Shown in pieces: positions 8,764 through 17,135 of a stretch of DNA of 64,000 nt. The notes beneath the pieces were generated by a model. The model saw only the letters and a list, made by a program, of their open reading frames with translations. It was not told the DNA's origin and did no database searches. Source of the DNA: JABWCE01 sp964617955 (GTDB lineage: Bacteria; Bacteroidota; Bacteroidia; NS11-12g; UBA9320); assembly GCA_964617955.1 (NCBI GenBank), contig CAZTXB010000005.1, positions 1-64,000 on the forward strand, written 5' to 3'. The translations under genes were made by a program, and so were the position numbers. Every line of letters begins with the position of its first letter. Positions within the stretch are counted from its first letter, which is position 1.

Positions 8764-9597
8764 ATGATAATCGATAAATTATTTAATGGCTGGGTTAATG
8801 TGACTTCCGATTTCAGAAATGAACTGGTTTTTACCGGCAGAAATCAAGAATATGGTGCCTATCAGCTTAGAAAAAATTATAACAAATATTACACGCTTGC
8901 TCTACTCATTACCATTGGAGCGCTAATCGCCGGCATAGGTGTCCCTAAATTGCTTCAGGTAATCATACCCAAAGACGTGGTTGTAGGCAATGTGGATACA
9001 CAACTCGACCTTGAGCCGCCTCCGGTAGACAAGGATGAGCCGGAACCACCACCACCGCCACCGCCGCCACCTCCTCCGGTTCAGGAAATGATTAAATTTA
9101 TCCCTCCGGTAGTGGTTGATGAAATTATTAAGCCTGAAGATTTACCTCCCCCTCAGGATAAATTGATTGATCAAAATGTAGGAAAAGATAATCAAAAAGG
9201 TACAGGTGATGACGATAATATTTTACCGGATTTAGGAGGCGACGGTGATAAGCCGATTGACCCGCCCAAGGCCCCGGAAATTTTTACCGCAGTTCAGGAA
9301 ATGCCGGAGTTTATAGGTGGAGAGGCCGCCATGATGAAATTTATTTATGAAAATATTCAGTACCCCGAACAGGCCAAGGCCAATGGGGTAGAAGGCAAGT
9401 TAAGGGTAAAGTTTACAGTGACCCCCGATGGCTCCATTAAAAATGCGCATATCATAAGCAAAGATAAACTAGGCTCCGGTTTGGAAGAGGAGGCCATACG
9501 CGTTATACAGAGTATGCCAAAATGGAAACCTGGTCGCCAGAACGGTAATGCGGTGCACGTTTACTTTAATCTGCCTATAACCTTTAAACTATTTTAA
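8764..9597 (+). CDS. tonB: Energy transducer TonB
   Basis: Transmits proton-motive force from ExbB/ExbD to outer-membrane TonB-dependent receptors. The 277-aa protein has a cytoplasmic N-terminal segment (to about 42), one membrane helix (about 43-62), a Pro/Glu/Asp-rich periplasmic spacer with an eleven-proline run near residue 100, and a C-terminal TonB domain (about 180-277: FIGGEAAMMKFIYENIQYPE, GKLRVKFTVTPDGSI, MPKWKPGRQNG). The longer cytoplasmic N-terminus (RNELVFTGRNQEYGAYQLRK) is characteristic of Bacteroidota TonB proteins. Fourth gene of the operon. Confidence 0.95.
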   Translation: MIIDKLFNGWVNVTSDFRNELVFTGRNQEYGAYQLRKNYNKYYTLALLITIGALIAGIGVPKLLQVIIPKDVVVGNVDTQLDLEPPPVDKDEPEPPPPPPPPPPPVQEMIKFIPPVVVDEIIKPEDLPPPQDKLIDQNVGKDNQKGTGDDDNILPDLGGDGDKPIDPPKAPEIFTAVQEMPEFIGGEAAMMKFIYENIQYPEQAKANGVEGKLRVKFTVTPDGSIKNAHIISKDKLGSGLEEEAIRVIQSMPKWKPGRQNGNAVHVYFNLPITFKLF

Positions 9598-9607
9598 TCT
9601 GTGCGCA

Positions 9608-9862
9608 ATGTCCGATTATGTGAAACGGATTCAAACACTAAAGTTTAAAGATTATATCCAACTTTTCGCAGGACTGCTCTTTTTGGTTTTGGGAGTCTTT
9701 ATTCTCATCACCAACTTTGAGAACAATTATATTTTGAAGGGTTCGACCAAATACTTATTCGGTTCTATTCTCGGACTGTATGGCTTGGTGAGAATAACCA
9801 GAGTGTATCAAGCAATGAACAGATTAAGAAAAAAAAGTTATGAAGATGAAGACTCATTTTAA
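9608..9862 (+). CDS. Small two-helix membrane protein of the TonB operon
   Basis: An 84-aa product with two predicted membrane helices (YIQLFAGLLFLVLGVFILI and LFGSILGLYGLVRITRVY) and a charged C-terminal tail. No family recognised. It starts 10 nt after tonB and its 3' end overlaps the start of the PstS-like gene by 23 bp, so it belongs to the same operon. Position suggests an accessory to the channel or the lipoprotein; that is inference. Confidence 0.75.
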   Translation: MSDYVKRIQTLKFKDYIQLFAGLLFLVLGVFILITNFENNYILKGSTKYLFGSILGLYGLVRITRVYQAMNRLRKKSYEDEDSF

Positions 9863-10769
9863 ATTTCTGTTCATACTCCTGTCCTTCATTGCCTGCAATG
9901 GATCAAGGCATGAACCTAAGGACACCATCGACTCAGGCAAAACAAAAATTGCCATAGATGATTCTTATTCCTTTCTATTCGAAACCCTCATCAGAATTTT
10001 TGAAGACGAACACCCTAAAGCCGAGGTCAAGGCCCTCATCAAAAACGAATCCGATGCCATCCAGTGTCTGCTCAACGATTCCTGTAAAGTGATTGTGCTC
10101 AATCGGGAACTGACCAAAAATGAATTGCTCATTTTTAAAAATAAAAATATTTACCCGAAATCTATACGATTTGCATACGATGCAGTAGCATTAATTGTAC
10201 ACCCCGACAACCCCGATTCCAGTTTGGACGTTGAAGACGTTAAATCGATACTCACGGGTAAACTATCTCGATGGAATCAAGTTGGAACCAACAGCGATAA
10301 GGAAATTGTAGTGGTCTTCGACAAACCCAATTCTGCCAATTTTCATTTTATGAAAGATACCTTGCTGCAGGGTAAAGACCTCCAAAAGAACTGTTTCGGA
10401 GTCAATAGCAATAAGGAAGTGATTGATTATGTGATAAAAAACAAGCAAGCCATAGGCATCATCAGTGCCGCATGGATAACCGACGACTACAGCAATGCTG
10501 CCAAGGCCTTTTTGAAAAGTGTGAAAGTGGTAGGCATTGGGCATAAAAGCTCAGGAATTTACCGCAAGCCCTACCAATATTACATTCACGATGGAAGTTA
10601 CCCCTTTGTGAGAAGCGCTTTTCTAATTAACCGACAAACAACCATGGGGCTTGGCACAGGTTTTGTCAACTTCGTATGTAGAGCCGATAAAGGCCAATTT
10701 ATAATTACAAAATCCGGACTGGTACCGGTGTTTTCATATATCAGAGAAATAAATGCAAAAGAAGAATAA
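9840..10769 (+). CDS. PstS-like substrate-binding lipoprotein
   Basis: Predicted lipoprotein (FLFILLSFIAC, lipobox Cys near residue 19) with a type II periplasmic-binding fold of the PstS/phosphate-binding class: LIVHPDNPDSSLDVEDVKSILTGKLSRWNQ is the recognisable family segment, and a GLGTGFVNFVCRADKGQ segment lies near the end. 309 aa. No Pst ABC transporter genes are present. The gene instead overlaps the TonB operon (23 bp into the small membrane-protein gene) and precedes a TPR gene, so the bound ligand and role are unknown. An ATG two codons in (9846) is an equally good start. Confidence 0.85.
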   Translation: MKMKTHFKFLFILLSFIACNGSRHEPKDTIDSGKTKIAIDDSYSFLFETLIRIFEDEHPKAEVKALIKNESDAIQCLLNDSCKVIVLNRELTKNELLIFKNKNIYPKSIRFAYDAVALIVHPDNPDSSLDVEDVKSILTGKLSRWNQVGTNSDKEIVVVFDKPNSANFHFMKDTLLQGKDLQKNCFGVNSNKEVIDYVIKNKQAIGIISAAWITDDYSNAAKAFLKSVKVVGIGHKSSGIYRKPYQYYIHDGSYPFVRSAFLINRQTTMGLGTGFVNFVCRADKGQFIITKSGLVPVFSYIREINAKEE

Positions 10770-10779
10770 TCACAGTGCG

Positions 10780-12690
10780 ATGAAGAAAAAATTAATGTTT
10801 GGAATGCTGGCCCTTATGATGACGATGGGAATTAACGCTCAATCGCTTTCAGAAACCATGAGGATGGCAGAAAACGAACGCTTTGAAGGTGCAAAAGCTT
10901 CCTTTAAGCGTATGTTAATCGCTGAGCCTGCCAATGGAAATCTATACTATTATTTGGGAGAAACCTACTTTAATCAGGCCATTTCCCTGAAAGATACGGT
11001 TTATGCCAGAGCTTTAAAAGACTCTGCCAATATGATGTACAAAAAGGGCGCTGAAGTGGACCCCAATTTTCCTTTGAACTTTGTAGGTTTGGGAAAGGTG
11101 CTTTGGTACGATAAATATATCAATCAAGCCGATGCTCAATTTAAACAAGCCCTCGATATTAGCAAAAGCAAAAGTGCCACGGTGATGCTTAAGATTGCCG
11201 AAGCCTATATCAATGCCAATTTTAAGAATCTTAAAGGTGCCAATGAATTGCTCGCCAAGGCACAAAAACTCGAGCCTAAGAACCCGGATGTGCTGATGCT
11301 CATGGGAGACGCATTGTTAGAAGCCGACCCTATGAACGGAACAGAGCCTATAAAAAAATACAACGAAGCCGCTTCGCTTGATACCAAAAACCCGAAACCC
11401 ATTTTGAGAATTGGGAAGTTGTATTACAGGGCTAAAAACCCGACCGAAGCGCTTAAATGGTATAAAAATGCCTTGCTCCTCGATTCAACCTTTGCACCGG
11501 CATACCTTGAAATGGGTGAACTTTACATCTGGGCCTCTTATAACAAAAAAGCCCTTGAAAGCTATAAAAAATATTTAGCCCTTAACAACGATATGGAAGC
11601 CCGTGACCGGTTTTCACAGGTGCTGTGGTTAAATAAACTTTTCCAGGAAGCCGTTTCTGAAATTACAGAAATTCAAAAAATTGACAGTTCAAGCTATACC
11701 TTGTATCGACTTCTGGGTTATAGCTATGCCGAAGTTGGAGATAAGTTTCCACCCGATGGCTATCAAAAAGGACTGTATGCTATCCGCAAGTTTTTTCAAA
11801 TGACCATGGAAAAGAAGGATTTCAAGTATTTGTCGGGTGATTATTCAACCTACGGAACCTTGCTTTCCAAAGTTGGACAAGATTCACTGGGAATTGTGGA
11901 ACTCAAAAGAGCATTGGAAATTGACAGTACAAAAATCTCGCTCTACAGCGACATCGCTTTGGCCTATTACAAATCTAAAAACTTTAAAGAAGCCATAAAG
12001 TATTACACTAAAAAAATAAGCTATGGTCAACCCACTGTTAATGATTATGTTTACTTAGGCCTATCGTACTATCTCACAAAACAATTTGTAGCTGCTGATA
12101 CCGCCTTTAAAACTGTAATTATGGTAAGTCCTGAGCTCACAGTTGCTTATAAATACCGAGCCAAGAGCAATGTTCAGATAGATACATCCTCAAAGTTGGG
12201 ATTGGCAAAACCCCATTATCTCAAGATGATAGATCTCATCTCTGCCAAGCCTGAAAATCTAACCCGTCCTTCATATATCAAAGATCTTGTGGAGGCCTAT
12301 GAATACCTGGGAGCATTTTACTTTTTGGTGGCAAAAGACTACTCCAAATCAAGGGATTATTTCACTAAGCTCACAACTTTGGACTCTGCCAATAAAAAAG
12401 CCAAAGCCTTTTTCGCAAGCCCTGAAGGAAAAAGCCCGGAAGCAAAACCTGCCTTGGCAAAGCCTTATTATGATAAATTGGCTGAGCGCATACTTTCTAA
12501 TCCTGAAACGATGACGAGTGCAATAAATAGAACTGAACTGCTCGAAGCATACGAGTTTTTAGCCACTTATCACCTCAATGTCGCCAAAGATTTGCCTAAG
12601 GCTAAGGAATATTTTATAAAGATAAAAGAAATTGATGCCACGAATAAGAAGGCTGAAGAATTCTTTAACAGCCCCGAAGGAAAAGGATAA
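10780..12690 (+). CDS. Exported tetratricopeptide-repeat protein, last gene of the TonB operon
   Basis: About 636 aa when started at the ATG at 10780, which directly precedes a signal peptide (KKKLMFGMLALMMTMGINAQ). An ORF extension to 10753 overlaps the upstream gene and is less likely. TPR units cover most of the length (for example NLYYYLGETYFNQA, PILRIGKLYYRAKNPTEALKWYKNA, AYLEMGELYIWASYNKKALESYKKYL, LYSDIALAYYKSKNFKEAIKYYTKK). The C-terminus holds an internal duplication of about 100 residues: two copies ending in FFASPEGKS and FFNSPEGKG. A strong terminator follows, closing the operon. Probably a periplasmic scaffold. Confidence 0.88.
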   Translation: MKKKLMFGMLALMMTMGINAQSLSETMRMAENERFEGAKASFKRMLIAEPANGNLYYYLGETYFNQAISLKDTVYARALKDSANMMYKKGAEVDPNFPLNFVGLGKVLWYDKYINQADAQFKQALDISKSKSATVMLKIAEAYINANFKNLKGANELLAKAQKLEPKNPDVLMLMGDALLEADPMNGTEPIKKYNEAASLDTKNPKPILRIGKLYYRAKNPTEALKWYKNALLLDSTFAPAYLEMGELYIWASYNKKALESYKKYLALNNDMEARDRFSQVLWLNKLFQEAVSEITEIQKIDSSSYTLYRLLGYSYAEVGDKFPPDGYQKGLYAIRKFFQMTMEKKDFKYLSGDYSTYGTLLSKVGQDSLGIVELKRALEIDSTKISLYSDIALAYYKSKNFKEAIKYYTKKISYGQPTVNDYVYLGLSYYLTKQFVAADTAFKTVIMVSPELTVAYKYRAKSNVQIDTSSKLGLAKPHYLKMIDLISAKPENLTRPSYIKDLVEAYEYLGAFYFLVAKDYSKSRDYFTKLTTLDSANKKAKAFFASPEGKSPEAKPALAKPYYDKLAERILSNPETMTSAINRTELLEAYEFLATYHLNVAKDLPKAKEYFIKIKEIDATNKKAEEFFNSPEGKG

Positions 12691-12708
12691 AAAAATAAGT
12701 ATAAAATG

Positions 12709-12741
12709 AAAAGCCCCGGATAAAATTCGGGGCTTTTTTTT
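12709..12741 (+). terminator. Rho-independent terminator of the exbB-tonB-TPR operon
   Basis: AAGCCCCG (12711-12718) pairs with CGGGGCTT (12728-12735) across a 9-nt loop, followed by a run of T. Confidence 0.9.
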
Positions 12742-12767
12742 ATTTTAGCCGTTCTAAAACTTTACAT

Positions 12768-13448
12768 ATGAATAAACCTATTAAGTTATGGGCCAGCGAC
12801 GAAAAGCCCCGTGAGAAATTATTATCAAAAGGAAGGGAAAGTCTAAGCAATGCCGAATTGTTGGGAATCTTGCTTGCCACAGGAACAAAATCAAAATCTG
12901 CCGTTGACCTGGGCAGGGAAATCATGACTCTGGCCCAGAACAATTTAAACTCCCTTGCCCGATTCACACTTTCAGATTATAAGAAAATATCAGGCATTGG
13001 TACTGCAAAAGCCATGACCATTATTGCTGCCATAGAGCTGGGAAGTCGTCGTAATTTTGGCGAAGCCCTCAGACAAAAAGTGACCTCGAGTAAACAGGCG
13101 TCAGAAATTTTACAACCCATTATGGGTGACAAACACTACGAGGAATTTTGGATTTTAGCGCTCAATCAGGCAGGAGTCGTGCTTTCGAGTCAAAAGGTTA
13201 GCGAAGGAGGAATGACCGGCACGGTGGTAGATATCCGCCGCATATTTAAACTCGCCCTTGAACTTAACGCTTGTTCGCTAATCCTGGCTCATAATCACCC
13301 CTCGGGAAATACCAACCCCAGTGAAGCCGATAAACGCATTACACAGAATTTAAAAGAGGCGGGAATCGTCATGGATATTCAAGTAAAAGATCATTTAATT
13401 ATTTGCAATAATGGGTATTATAGCTTTGCCGATTCCGGTTTGATGTAA
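12768..13448 (+). CDS. radC: RadC family JAMM-domain protein
   Basis: 226 aa, standard length. N-terminal helix-hairpin-helix region (about 74-94, ISGIGTAKAMTIIAAIELG), then a JAB1/MPN-type metalloprotein domain with the complete JAMM signature AHNHPSGNTNPSEADKR (H175, H177, D188). The family was named for DNA repair, but its biochemical role is not firmly established. Stand-alone gene between two terminator-separated units. Confidence 0.94.
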   Translation: MNKPIKLWASDEKPREKLLSKGRESLSNAELLGILLATGTKSKSAVDLGREIMTLAQNNLNSLARFTLSDYKKISGIGTAKAMTIIAAIELGSRRNFGEALRQKVTSSKQASEILQPIMGDKHYEEFWILALNQAGVVLSSQKVSEGGMTGTVVDIRRIFKLALELNACSLILAHNHPSGNTNPSEADKRITQNLKEAGIVMDIQVKDHLIICNNGYYSFADSGLM

Positions 13449-13548
13449 AAAAAAAACAGTAGGCACATCCTGCCCCTTCGATATTTGTTAAATACCTTGC
13501 TAATTGACTTAATTTATTTTAAAATTGAAAAGTCAATAGTAAATACCT

Positions 13549-14691
13549 ATGAAATCTTTTTTGACAGCAATTGTTCTGTTTTTTTGTTTCCATGGCTTCT
13601 CTCAAGAGTCGGGAAACCCTATCATTTTCAAGCTAATGGGCCATTCAGATGATTTGGAATGCATGGCTATTTCCGGCAACGGGAGATATCTGGCCTCCGG
13701 ATCTTGGGATGGAATGGTGAGCCTGTTCACCACCGATTCTCAATATACTCCCAGCGGTACCTTTATCGACCACTTTTCGGCTGTCAATGCCATCTCTTTC
13801 ACCACCAATGGTAAGTTTATGGTGACTGCAGGAAACGACGGAAAAGTATTTACCTATACCATTGATACTTTTGGCTATGCCGTAAAAGACAAATCTCTCG
13901 CACTTCATCGCATGTCCATTAATGCCGTATACATCGATCCCGGCGCCAAATTTATTTTTACGGGAAGTAATGATGGAACCATACTTCAATATGAGTTGGC
14001 TAAAAACAAAGAAAGAAAAATCAATAACAACAACGCTGTAACGAGCATTGCCGTTGGCCGTGACAGGCGAACCGTGTATTGCTCCGACAATACAAGCATT
14101 ATTAAGCGCTATGATATGTTAAACCCAAATTTACCGGTGATTAATTATGAAGGTCATAGCGACCAGGTGAATTGTGTGGCACTCAACCGAGACAATAAAT
14201 GGCTCGTTTCTGGCTCAAGCGATAAAACCATAAAAATCTGGAATACCTTGAACGGAAAATTAGAAAGGACGCTTGAAGGGCACGATTGGAAAGTTCTCAC
14301 CTTAGCCATCTCCAACGATTCCAAATACATTGTATCCGGCAGTAACGATGGAAGTGTAAAATTATGGGATTTTGAAACCGGCAAGGAACTCAAATCGTTC
14401 AATGATTTGGGAACCAATGTAAGAGGAGTGGCCTTTGGCAACGACAATTCAATCATTTACACGGTGCTCAATTACAAGGTCGATTCCTTCGAAACCAAAG
14501 GCATTCTGGCCATCGCATCAGGTATTGAAAAACCCAAAAAAACACCACCTAAAACGCCCAATAAAACCAGAACCCCTAATGTAGCAACACCCAAACCCTC
14601 AGAACCAGAAAAAACTCCGGACTCCAGTACAACCAAAGAAATTATTAAAAAAACCGAAGACATCGAAATTTCAAAAGAAAAGAAAAAATGA
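13549..14691 (+). CDS. Secreted WD40-repeat beta-propeller protein
   Basis: 380 aa with a signal peptide (FLTAIVLFFCFHGFSQ). Residues 25-320 form about seven WD40 blades; typical units are GHSDDLECMAISGNGRYLAS, GHSDQVNCVALNRDNKWLVS and GSSDKTIKIWNTLNGKLE. The last 55 residues are a Lys/Pro/Thr-rich, low-complexity tail ending in a poly-Lys stretch, unlike the propeller. The stop codon overlaps the ATG of the next gene (ATGA), so translation of the RidA protein is probably coupled. WD40 proteins are scaffolds; the partner is unknown. Confidence 0.88.
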   Translation: MKSFLTAIVLFFCFHGFSQESGNPIIFKLMGHSDDLECMAISGNGRYLASGSWDGMVSLFTTDSQYTPSGTFIDHFSAVNAISFTTNGKFMVTAGNDGKVFTYTIDTFGYAVKDKSLALHRMSINAVYIDPGAKFIFTGSNDGTILQYELAKNKERKINNNNAVTSIAVGRDRRTVYCSDNTSIIKRYDMLNPNLPVINYEGHSDQVNCVALNRDNKWLVSGSSDKTIKIWNTLNGKLERTLEGHDWKVLTLAISNDSKYIVSGSNDGSVKLWDFETGKELKSFNDLGTNVRGVAFGNDNSIIYTVLNYKVDSFETKGILAIASGIEKPKKTPPKTPNKTRTPNVATPKPSEPEKTPDSSTTKEIIKKTEDIEISKEKKK

Positions 14692-15107
14692 TGGATACTG
14701 AGAAGATAGAAAGTAATAAAGCGCCTGAACCGGTAGGTCTTTATCCCCATGCGAGAAAAGTAGGTCATTTGCTTTTTTTATCAGGTGTGGGACCTCGTGA
14801 AAAAGGCAATAAAAAAATACCGGGTGTTGAACTCGACGAAAATGGAAATATTTCGAGTTACGATATCGAAACCCAATGCCATTCTGTGTTTCGAAACGTA
14901 AAATATATTCTTGAGGATGCAGGGAGCTCCTGGGAGAACATTATTGATGTTACAGTTTATCTCACCAATATGAAAAATGATTTCCCAACTTATAACCGAA
15001 TTTGGGCCGATTATTTCAAAGACAATTTGCCTTGCAGAACTACCCTCGAAATAAATTGTTTGCCTACACCTATTGCCATAGAGCTAAAAGTTATAGCTAC
15101 CATTTAA
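14688..15107 (+). CDS. RidA/YjgF/UK114 family deaminase
   Basis: 139-aa member of the RidA superfamily (enamine/imine deaminases, trimeric, cytosolic). The conserved Arg is in LPCRTTLEINCLP, and the SGVGPRE and AIELKVIAT segments are family hallmarks. The N-terminus (KAPEPVGLYPHARKVG) and the insertion ELDENGNISSYDIETQC resemble 2-aminomuconate deaminase-like members. No other kynurenine or aminomuconate genes are nearby, so the substrate is open. It overlaps the WD40 gene by 4 bp and is followed 18 nt later by an enoyl-CoA hydratase gene. Confidence 0.88.
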   Translation: MMDTEKIESNKAPEPVGLYPHARKVGHLLFLSGVGPREKGNKKIPGVELDENGNISSYDIETQCHSVFRNVKYILEDAGSSWENIIDVTVYLTNMKNDFPTYNRIWADYFKDNLPCRTTLEINCLPTPIAIELKVIATI

Positions 15108-15125
15108 CTTTATTAATATAATTTC

Positions 15126-15896
15126 ATGTCTTTCAATAACATTTTAACCCATATTCAGGGGAATGCGTTTGTAATAACCATTAACAGGGAAAATAAACTC
15201 AACGCCCTGAATCACGAAACCCTTCAGGAAATAAAAACAGCTGTACTCTCTGTTCAGGAGAACGCAAGCATCAGAGGAATCATACTCACCGGATCAGGTA
15301 CCAAAGCCTTTGCCGCCGGTGCGGATATTGCCGAATTTGCAAAATACAATGCGGTTCAGGGGACCAAACTCAGTGCCGACGGACATCTGGTTATGGACGC
15401 CATTGAAACCTCAAAAATTCCGGTCATCGCTGCCGTAAATGGGTTCAGTCTTGGAGGGGGTTGTGAGTTGGCCATGGCCTGCCACATACGCATCGCCTCC
15501 GACAATGCAAAATTTGGCCAACCTGAGGTAAACCTTGGCTTACCTCCGGGATATGCAGGTACGCAGCGACTGGTTCAACTCGTTGGCAAAGCCAAAGCCC
15601 TTGAAATGCTGCTTACAGCCGAAATAATTTCGGCGAGTGATGCCTTGAACTTTGGTTTGGTAACCAAAGTGGTTACTCAAGATAAACTCATGGAAACCGC
15701 CTTTGATATGGTTCAAAAACTAAGTACCAAATCTCCCATGGCTATACAGGCTGTTATCCAATGCGTGAATACGCATTTTGAAAGTACCCGTCCGGGTTTT
15801 GAAGCGGAAATATCAAAATTCGGTCAGGCTTTTGGCACTTCCGATTTTAATGAGGGTACAAAAGCTTTTATGGAGAAGCGTTCTCCAGCCTATTAA
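15126..15896 (+). CDS. Enoyl-CoA hydratase/isomerase (crotonase family)
   Basis: 256 aa, normal crotonase length. Oxyanion-hole segments FAAGADIAEF and NGFSLGGGCELAMACH, and both catalytic Glu positions (in GGGCELAMA and GQPEVNLGLPPG), are present, consistent with true hydratase activity on 2-enoyl-CoA in fatty-acid or amino-acid breakdown. It follows the RidA gene by 18 nt and is the last gene before a new promoter at 15923. No thiolase or acyl-CoA dehydrogenase gene is in the window. Confidence 0.92.
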   Translation: MSFNNILTHIQGNAFVITINRENKLNALNHETLQEIKTAVLSVQENASIRGIILTGSGTKAFAAGADIAEFAKYNAVQGTKLSADGHLVMDAIETSKIPVIAAVNGFSLGGGCELAMACHIRIASDNAKFGQPEVNLGLPPGYAGTQRLVQLVGKAKALEMLLTAEIISASDALNFGLVTKVVTQDKLMETAFDMVQKLSTKSPMAIQAVIQCVNTHFESTRPGFEAEISKFGQAFGTSDFNEGTKAFMEKRSPAY

Positions 15897-15922
15897 AAAT
15901 TTTTTTGGTATTTAAATTGCTC

Positions 15923-15930
15923 TATATTTG
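15923..15930 (+). promoter_or_regulatory. Promoter -7 element for the first DUF1573 gene
   Basis: TATATTTG fits TAnnTTTG and lies 10 nt upstream of the ATG at 15941. Its position makes the upstream in-frame TTG at 15905 an unlikely start, because that codon would not be transcribed from here. Confidence 0.6.
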
Positions 15931-15940
15931 TGAAATTAAA

Positions 15941-16474
15941 ATGAAAATGAAAATGAAAAGAATCGTATTAACTATTATTTTAGGTGTTTGTGTAGTGGGA
16001 TTTGCAGCTGCTCAAAAAAACAAATCAACTAAAAAATCTAGCACTCCTGCAGCTCCTGCAGTAACTCCAACTGAAACTGCAGTTGAAAAAGTAGAAATTG
16101 TAGCCGACGGATTGGCAAAAATCAAATTTGTTGAAGAAACGCATGATTTTGGAAATATCAAGGAAGGAACTCAGGCCACTTATGAATTTAAGTTTACCAA
16201 TGTTGGCACCGCTCCTTTAATGCTCGAGTCGGTTCAAGCCAGTTGTGGCTGTACCACTCCTGAATGGAGCAAAGAGCCTATAGCTCCTGGACAAACCGGT
16301 AAAGTAACTGCCACCTTTAACAGCTCTGGCCGTCCTGGAACTTTTACCAAAACCATCACTGTAAAATACAATGGCGCTGTTGAATCAAATACCAATTACT
16401 TAACCATTAAAGGTTTTGTTGAATCAGCCCCTGTAACCCCTCCTACTCCGGTTGCAGTACCTAATAACAATTGA
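15941..16474 (+). CDS. Exported DUF1573 protein, copy 1
   Basis: About 177 aa from the ATG at 15941 (MKMKMKRIVLTIILGVCVVGFAAAQ, a classical signal peptide). An Ala/Thr/Pro/Lys-rich linker precedes one DUF1573 domain (about 65-160): HDFGNIKEGTQATYEFKFTN, VQASCGCTTPEW, PGQTGKVTATFNSSG. The fold is Ig-like, of the ASH/MSP kind, and the CGC motif is family-typical. Abundant in Bacteroidota envelopes; function not established. First of three paralogues in a row, separated from the second by a terminator. Confidence 0.88.
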   Translation: MKMKMKRIVLTIILGVCVVGFAAAQKNKSTKKSSTPAAPAVTPTETAVEKVEIVADGLAKIKFVEETHDFGNIKEGTQATYEFKFTNVGTAPLMLESVQASCGCTTPEWSKEPIAPGQTGKVTATFNSSGRPGTFTKTITVKYNGAVESNTNYLTIKGFVESAPVTPPTPVAVPNNN

Positions 16475-17019
16475 TAAGATTTATTATACATTCAAAAAAA
16501 CCATCCGCCACCGGCAGATGGTTTTTTTTATGCCTCCTTCCAAAGCCCATATTTTCTTGGCTGGCCGGAAATTTACGCGTTTTGTTTTTCTTGCTCTTAA
16601 TTTCATCTACTTCCCTTTTTGGGCAATCCACAGATTCGGCTCAGAGTTCGAAAATTAAGACAAGTGAAACCATAAAATTGGACAGCCTTATTGAAAAGGT
16701 GAATACAGGAATTGCTTTTGTAAAATTTTTAGACACGCTGCATGATTTAGGAATCATTAAACTGAATGATCCTGCCAATTTTATTTTCGAATTTATCAAT
16801 ACAGGCACCTCCCCGGTATTCATATTAGATGTGCAAAGCAGTTGCAATTGTGCCACCCCTGCCTACAATTCAAATCCTGTAAAACCAAAAGAAAAAGGAA
16901 GTATTGGTGTCTCATATCGAAGCACCATCCCGGGTCGCGCAAGCAAATCATTTTTGGTTAGGTTTTCAAATGGGCAAACGCAAGTTCTTGCCATAAAGGT
17001 TCATGTTGTAACCTCATAA
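16471..17019 (+). CDS. DUF1573 paralogue, copy 2, start unresolved
   Basis: A divergent DUF1573 domain is clear from about 16690 on: LHDLGIIKLNDPANFIFEF, VQSSCNCATPAYN, FLVRFSNGQTQVLAIKVHV. The 5' end is unclear. The coordinates give the full open frame, whose first codon is a TTG overlapping the stop of copy 1, but the terminator of copy 1 (16495-16527) lies inside this frame. The frame has no ATG. A signal peptide (LRVLFFLLLISSTSLFGQ) is encoded from about 16573, so initiation at CTG 16561 or TTG 16582 would suit it. An ATG at 16530 is in another frame and would need a frameshift. Either an unusual start or 5' decay. Confidence 0.6.
   Translation: MIRFIIHSKKPSATGRWFFLCLLPKPIFSWLAGNLRVLFFLLLISSTSLFGQSTDSAQSSKIKTSETIKLDSLIEKVNTGIAFVKFLDTLHDLGIIKLNDPANFIFEFINTGTSPVFILDVQSSCNCATPAYNSNPVKPKEKGSIGVSYRSTIPGRASKSFLVRFSNGQTQVLAIKVHVVTS
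16495..16528 (+). terminator. Rho-independent terminator after DUF1573 copy 1
   Basis: AAAAAACCATC (16495-16505) pairs with GATGGTTTTTT (16517-16527); the apical part is GC-rich, and a T run follows. Confidence 0.8.
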
Positions 17020-17135
17020 CTAAATTACTCTTGGAGTCGACGCATGCAAAGTTAGCGCTCGCGATACTTCTGATCTCAAGGCTCAATCTAAAATCAAATG
17101 GATGATGGCATATTATTTGTAGATGCTATAGCAGT

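Noticed and set aside
16452..16658. 68-codon ORF overlapping DUF1573 copy 2
   Set aside because: No DUF1573 signature in that frame; only its ATG at 16530 is of interest as a possible frameshifted start of copy 2.
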